64,000 nt of DNA, taken from assembly GCF_010686705.1 (NCBI RefSeq), contig NZ_JAAGWY010000001.1, positions 1,488,001-1,552,000 of the forward strand, read 5' to 3'. Below the pieces are notes generated by a model that saw nothing but the letters and a program-made list of their open reading frames with translations, was not told where the DNA came from and made no database searches. The translations under genes and the position numbers were made by a program. Positions 61,894-64,000 of the stretch are shown one piece after another. The DNA comes from Leifsonia tongyongensis (lineage in GTDB: Bacteria > Actinomycetota > Actinomycetes > Actinomycetales > Microbacteriaceae). Each line of letters begins with the position of its first letter. Position 1 is the stretch's first letter.

Positions 61894-63600
61894 TCAGAGT
61901 CGGCTGCCACCGGTTTCGAGGTGATCGTGCACCATTCTGACCACACTCGCGCCTTCCCCGATCGCCGCCGACATGCGCTTCACCGACCCGCTGCGGGCGT
62001 CGCCGACGGCGAAGACACCGGGGACTGAGGTCTCGAGCGGGTGCCGGCGCGAGCTGGAGGACTCCGCGTGGGGCCCAGTGATGAGGTAACCGTGCTCGTC
62101 GCGTTCGATGTCCGGTCCGAGCCATCCTGTCGCGGGGGTCGCCCCGATGAAGACGAAGAGGAATGCGGTTGCGATTTCTTCCCGCGTGCCGGACCCCAGA
62201 TGCTCGACGATGATCGACTCGAGTCGAGTCGTGCCGTTCGCTCGCGCCACCACCGTTTGGCGGTGCACGCTGATGCGGGGGTGGCTCTCCACCTGAGCGA
62301 TCAGATACCGCGACATGCTGGCCGTCAGGTCGCTGCCGCGCGCGATCAGGTGCACGTGCGAGGCGGTGCCGGCCAGGAAGACTGCGGCCTGCCCGGCCGA
62401 GTTTCCACCGCCGACCACAACGACCGGGTCGGTGCCGCACTCGCGCGCCTCGTTGATCGTGGCGGCGTAGTAGACGCTGGTGTATTCGAAGCGATCGAGA
62501 TTCTCGACCGCGAGGCGGTTGTATTCCATTCCGGATGCGACCACGACCGTCTTGGGCGAAACGCTCGTTCCGTCTGAGAAGCGGACGTTGAGCGCGCCCC
62601 CATCGGAGGTGAACTCCAGAGCGGTCGAGGGCGCGAAGAGGGTGGCGCCGAATTTCACGACCTGCAGGTTGGCACGCTCGGCGAGCTCTGCGCCCGAGAT
62701 CCCGGAGGGAAATCCGAGGTAGTTCTCGATCCGAGCCGATCGTGCGGCCTGGCCGCCGGTGGCCACGGCGTCGGAGAGAACGACCGAGAGCCCATCGGAC
62801 GCAGCGTAGACCGCCGTAGCGAGGCCTGCGGGCCCGGCGCCGACGACCAGTACATCGCTGGTCGCTGGGGGCCTGATTCTCCGCAGGCCCAGCGCCTGCG
62901 AGACCTCGACGATGGACGGATTCCTCAGGATGCGCGAGCCGGCGACGATGACGACCGGAACGTCGGCAACGTCCAGCCCCATCCGTCGCACGATGGCTTC
63001 GGCCGCAGGGTCTCGTTCCAGGTCGAGCAGCCTGTGCGGTACCCGGTTGCGGGCGGCGAAGTCGAGCAGCCGGCGAGTGTCGGGCGAGAAGCGCGATCCG
63101 ATGACGCGTAGACCGCTGCCGTACCCGATCGCCATCGACCGGCGGATCAGATACGCGCGCAAGATGAGATCGCCGATCAATGGGTCGCCCGTCACGATCC
63201 GTTCCAGCTCGTCGATCGGCACCTCGAGCACCCGGCCCCGCTCCAGTGCGACGATCGTGGCGAATGACGGCTGCCCTTCGAGCAACCCGATGTCGCCGAC
63301 GAAACGACCGGGTCCGTGAATCTCGATCTGCGCTGCCGCATCGCCCGGCTCGTCACGACGGGGTTCCTGATCGCTCTCGAGGAGGTCGGGATCGCCGGAG
63401 TGGACCATCACCCGGCCCTCGACCACGACGAAGAACGACCCCAGGGGCTCGCCCGCGCGAGCGAGCACCTGGCCTTCGGAGACGGATGCGGTCGTCCCGA
63501 CTTCGCTCAGCGTCTGCAACTGCACTGGTGTCAGCCGGGGGAAGGCCCCAAGCGTGTCGGGCGTCTCAACCGCGGGGCTCTGTTTCCCGGGAGCGCTCAT
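61894..63600 (-). CDS. Thioredoxin reductase-like flavoprotein with N-terminal cNMP-binding domain, no redox CxxC
   Basis: The 568-residue protein has a cyclic-nucleotide-binding domain (about 20-150), a thioredoxin/glutaredoxin-like middle domain without CxxC (about 165-240), and a thioredoxin-reductase-like FAD/NADPH part (GAGPAGLATAVYA near 250, GGGNSAGQAAVFLA near 395, GVFAVGDARSG near 535). Where typical reductases have CATC, this one reads YYAATINEAREC, so the standard disulfide relay is absent. Its start overlaps the stop of the thioredoxin gene by one base. Related proteins exist in actinobacteria; the electron acceptor is unclear. Confidence 0.9.
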   Translation of the reverse strand: MSAPGKQSPAVETPDTLGAFPRLTPVQLQTLSEVGTTASVSEGQVLARAGEPLGSFFVVVEGRVMVHSGDPDLLESDQEPRRDEPGDAAAQIEIHGPGRFVGDIGLLEGQPSFATIVALERGRVLEVPIDELERIVTGDPLIGDLILRAYLIRRSMAIGYGSGLRVIGSRFSPDTRRLLDFAARNRVPHRLLDLERDPAAEAIVRRMGLDVADVPVVIVAGSRILRNPSIVEVSQALGLRRIRPPATSDVLVVGAGPAGLATAVYAASDGLSVVLSDAVATGGQAARSARIENYLGFPSGISGAELAERANLQVVKFGATLFAPSTALEFTSDGGALNVRFSDGTSVSPKTVVVASGMEYNRLAVENLDRFEYTSVYYAATINEARECGTDPVVVVGGGNSAGQAAVFLAGTASHVHLIARGSDLTASMSRYLIAQVESHPRISVHRQTVVARANGTTRLESIIVEHLGSGTREEIATAFLFVFIGATPATGWLGPDIERDEHGYLITGPHAESSSSRRHPLETSVPGVFAVGDARSGSVKRMSAAIGEGASVVRMVHDHLETGGSRL

Positions 63601-63974
63601 CAGGCGGAGCCGCGTCCCTTGTCTGCGCCTGAATCAGCCGTCGCCTCGTCTCGCGCATCCTTCGCCATCGCGTCATCGAACCAGCGGCGCAGGACCTCGA
63701 CGGGGGCGGCGCCGGCCTGACGCGAGATGACCTTGCCGTGGTGCATGACCATCAGCGTCGGCACGGCCTGCACGCTGAACCGCGAGGACAGTCGAGGCGC
63801 TCGGTCGACATCCACTTTGACGAGCTTCACGTCGCCCGCCCTCTCGGTGGCCAGTTGCTCCAGCACTGGGCTGACCATGCGGCAGGGGGCGCACCAGGTC
63901 GCCCACATGTCGACGATCACCGGCGGGTCCGCGTTCTCTGCGATCTCGGCGAAGCTGTCGTCGAGAGCGTTCAC
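63600..63974 (-). CDS. Thioredoxin
   Basis: The 124-residue protein has the classical active site WCAPC (Cys28, Cys31) and cis-Pro motif VPTLMV. It starts with GTG at 63974 and is coupled to the reductase-like gene. The two probably form a redox pair, although the reductase lacks its usual active-site cysteines. Only 26 bases of upstream DNA are in the window, so an earlier start cannot be excluded. Confidence 0.93.
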   Translation of the reverse strand: MNALDDSFAEIAENADPPVIVDMWATWCAPCRMVSPVLEQLATERAGDVKLVKVDVDRAPRLSSRFSVQAVPTLMVMHHGKVISRQAGAAPVEVLRRWFDDAMAKDARDEATADSGADKGRGSA

Positions 63975-64000
63975 GATCCACGGAAGTGCCTTGTGACAGT

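Noticed and set aside
61868-62440. N-terminal extension of the STAND-like ATPase into the reductase gene
   Set aside because: The extension is a shadow of the reductase frame with Arg/Pro/Gly-rich composition; the ATG at 61867 gives a normal start.
1-64000. CRISPR arrays, insertion sequences, prophage genes, rRNA
   Set aside because: No regularly spaced repeats, transposase, phage structural or rRNA-like sequence was recognised on either strand.

Overview
The window is chromosomal DNA from a high-GC actinobacterium. GTG starts are frequent, stop/start overlaps of the ATGA and GTGA type are dense, sugar ABC transporters lack their own ATPase, and a DUF2510 membrane protein and an ExeM/NucH-type nuclease are present. 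This fits Micrococcales, most likely Microbacteriaceae. Genus and species cannot be fixed from sequence reading alone.

Layout. 1-8 kb: the end of a sugar ABC permease operon with an AraC-type regulator, an esterase/metallo-hydrolase pair on the minus strand, a large LuxR-type ATPase regulator and a DUF445 membrane protein. 8.5-14 kb: a giant secreted nuclease/5'-nucleotidase and a DUF2510 membrane protein. 14.1-17.4 kb: a tRNA-Ser(GCT) gene whose 3' end is repeated exactly (21 bp) at 17352. The 3.1 kb between the copies is visibly AT-richer and holds only a class II Fic protein and a PD-(D/E)XK protein related to type I restriction HsdR N-termini. It looks like a tRNA-targeted island without an integrase. 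The terminator that probably belongs to the tRNA gene lies just beyond the right repeat.

17.6-49.5 kb is the centrepiece, a catabolic supercluster built from parts of the C-glycoside deglycosidase (Car/Dgp) systems. A first operon (17765-24630) encodes an MFS transporter, a CarA-like GMC oxidoreductase, a DUF6379 beta subunit, a TIM-barrel alpha subunit, a beta-alpha fusion and an esterase. A LysR gene follows in convergent orientation. A second, about 22 kb operon (25756-48141) encodes an ABC uptake system, GH43, GH3 and a GH106-like hydrolase, two different SnoaL-fold proteins, a hydroxypyruvate isomerase-like protein, a second GMC oxidoreductase, further alpha and beta subunits, a Gfo/Idh/MocA dehydrogenase, ThuA, three more TIM barrels and a second copy of the binding protein. 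A convergent gene (48101-49492) is a second beta-alpha fusion. In all I count five beta (DUF6379) and five alpha (TIM) units, two of the pairs fused.

49.6-58 kb: an XRE regulator with a perfect 18-bp palindrome before it, a ROK regulator, and a six-gene operon (51804-57933) with a two-domain extradiol dioxygenase, cyclase-family hydrolase, FAD monooxygenase, FAH-family hydrolase, SDR and alpha/beta hydrolase, which looks like an aromatic ring-cleavage route. My reading is that glycosidases trim O-linked sugars, GMC or Gfo/Idh enzymes oxidise the remaining sugar at C3, the alpha/beta lyases split sugar from aglycone, the TIM/ThuA/Hyi enzymes process the keto-sugar, and the neighbouring operon opens the aromatic aglycone.

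58-64 kb: Hsp20 and an HspR-like MerR regulator, then a minus-strand operon of thioredoxin, a cNMP-domain thioredoxin-reductase-like protein without the redox CxxC, and a STAND-like ATPase with tetratricopeptide repeats. No CRISPR array, IS element or phage gene was seen.
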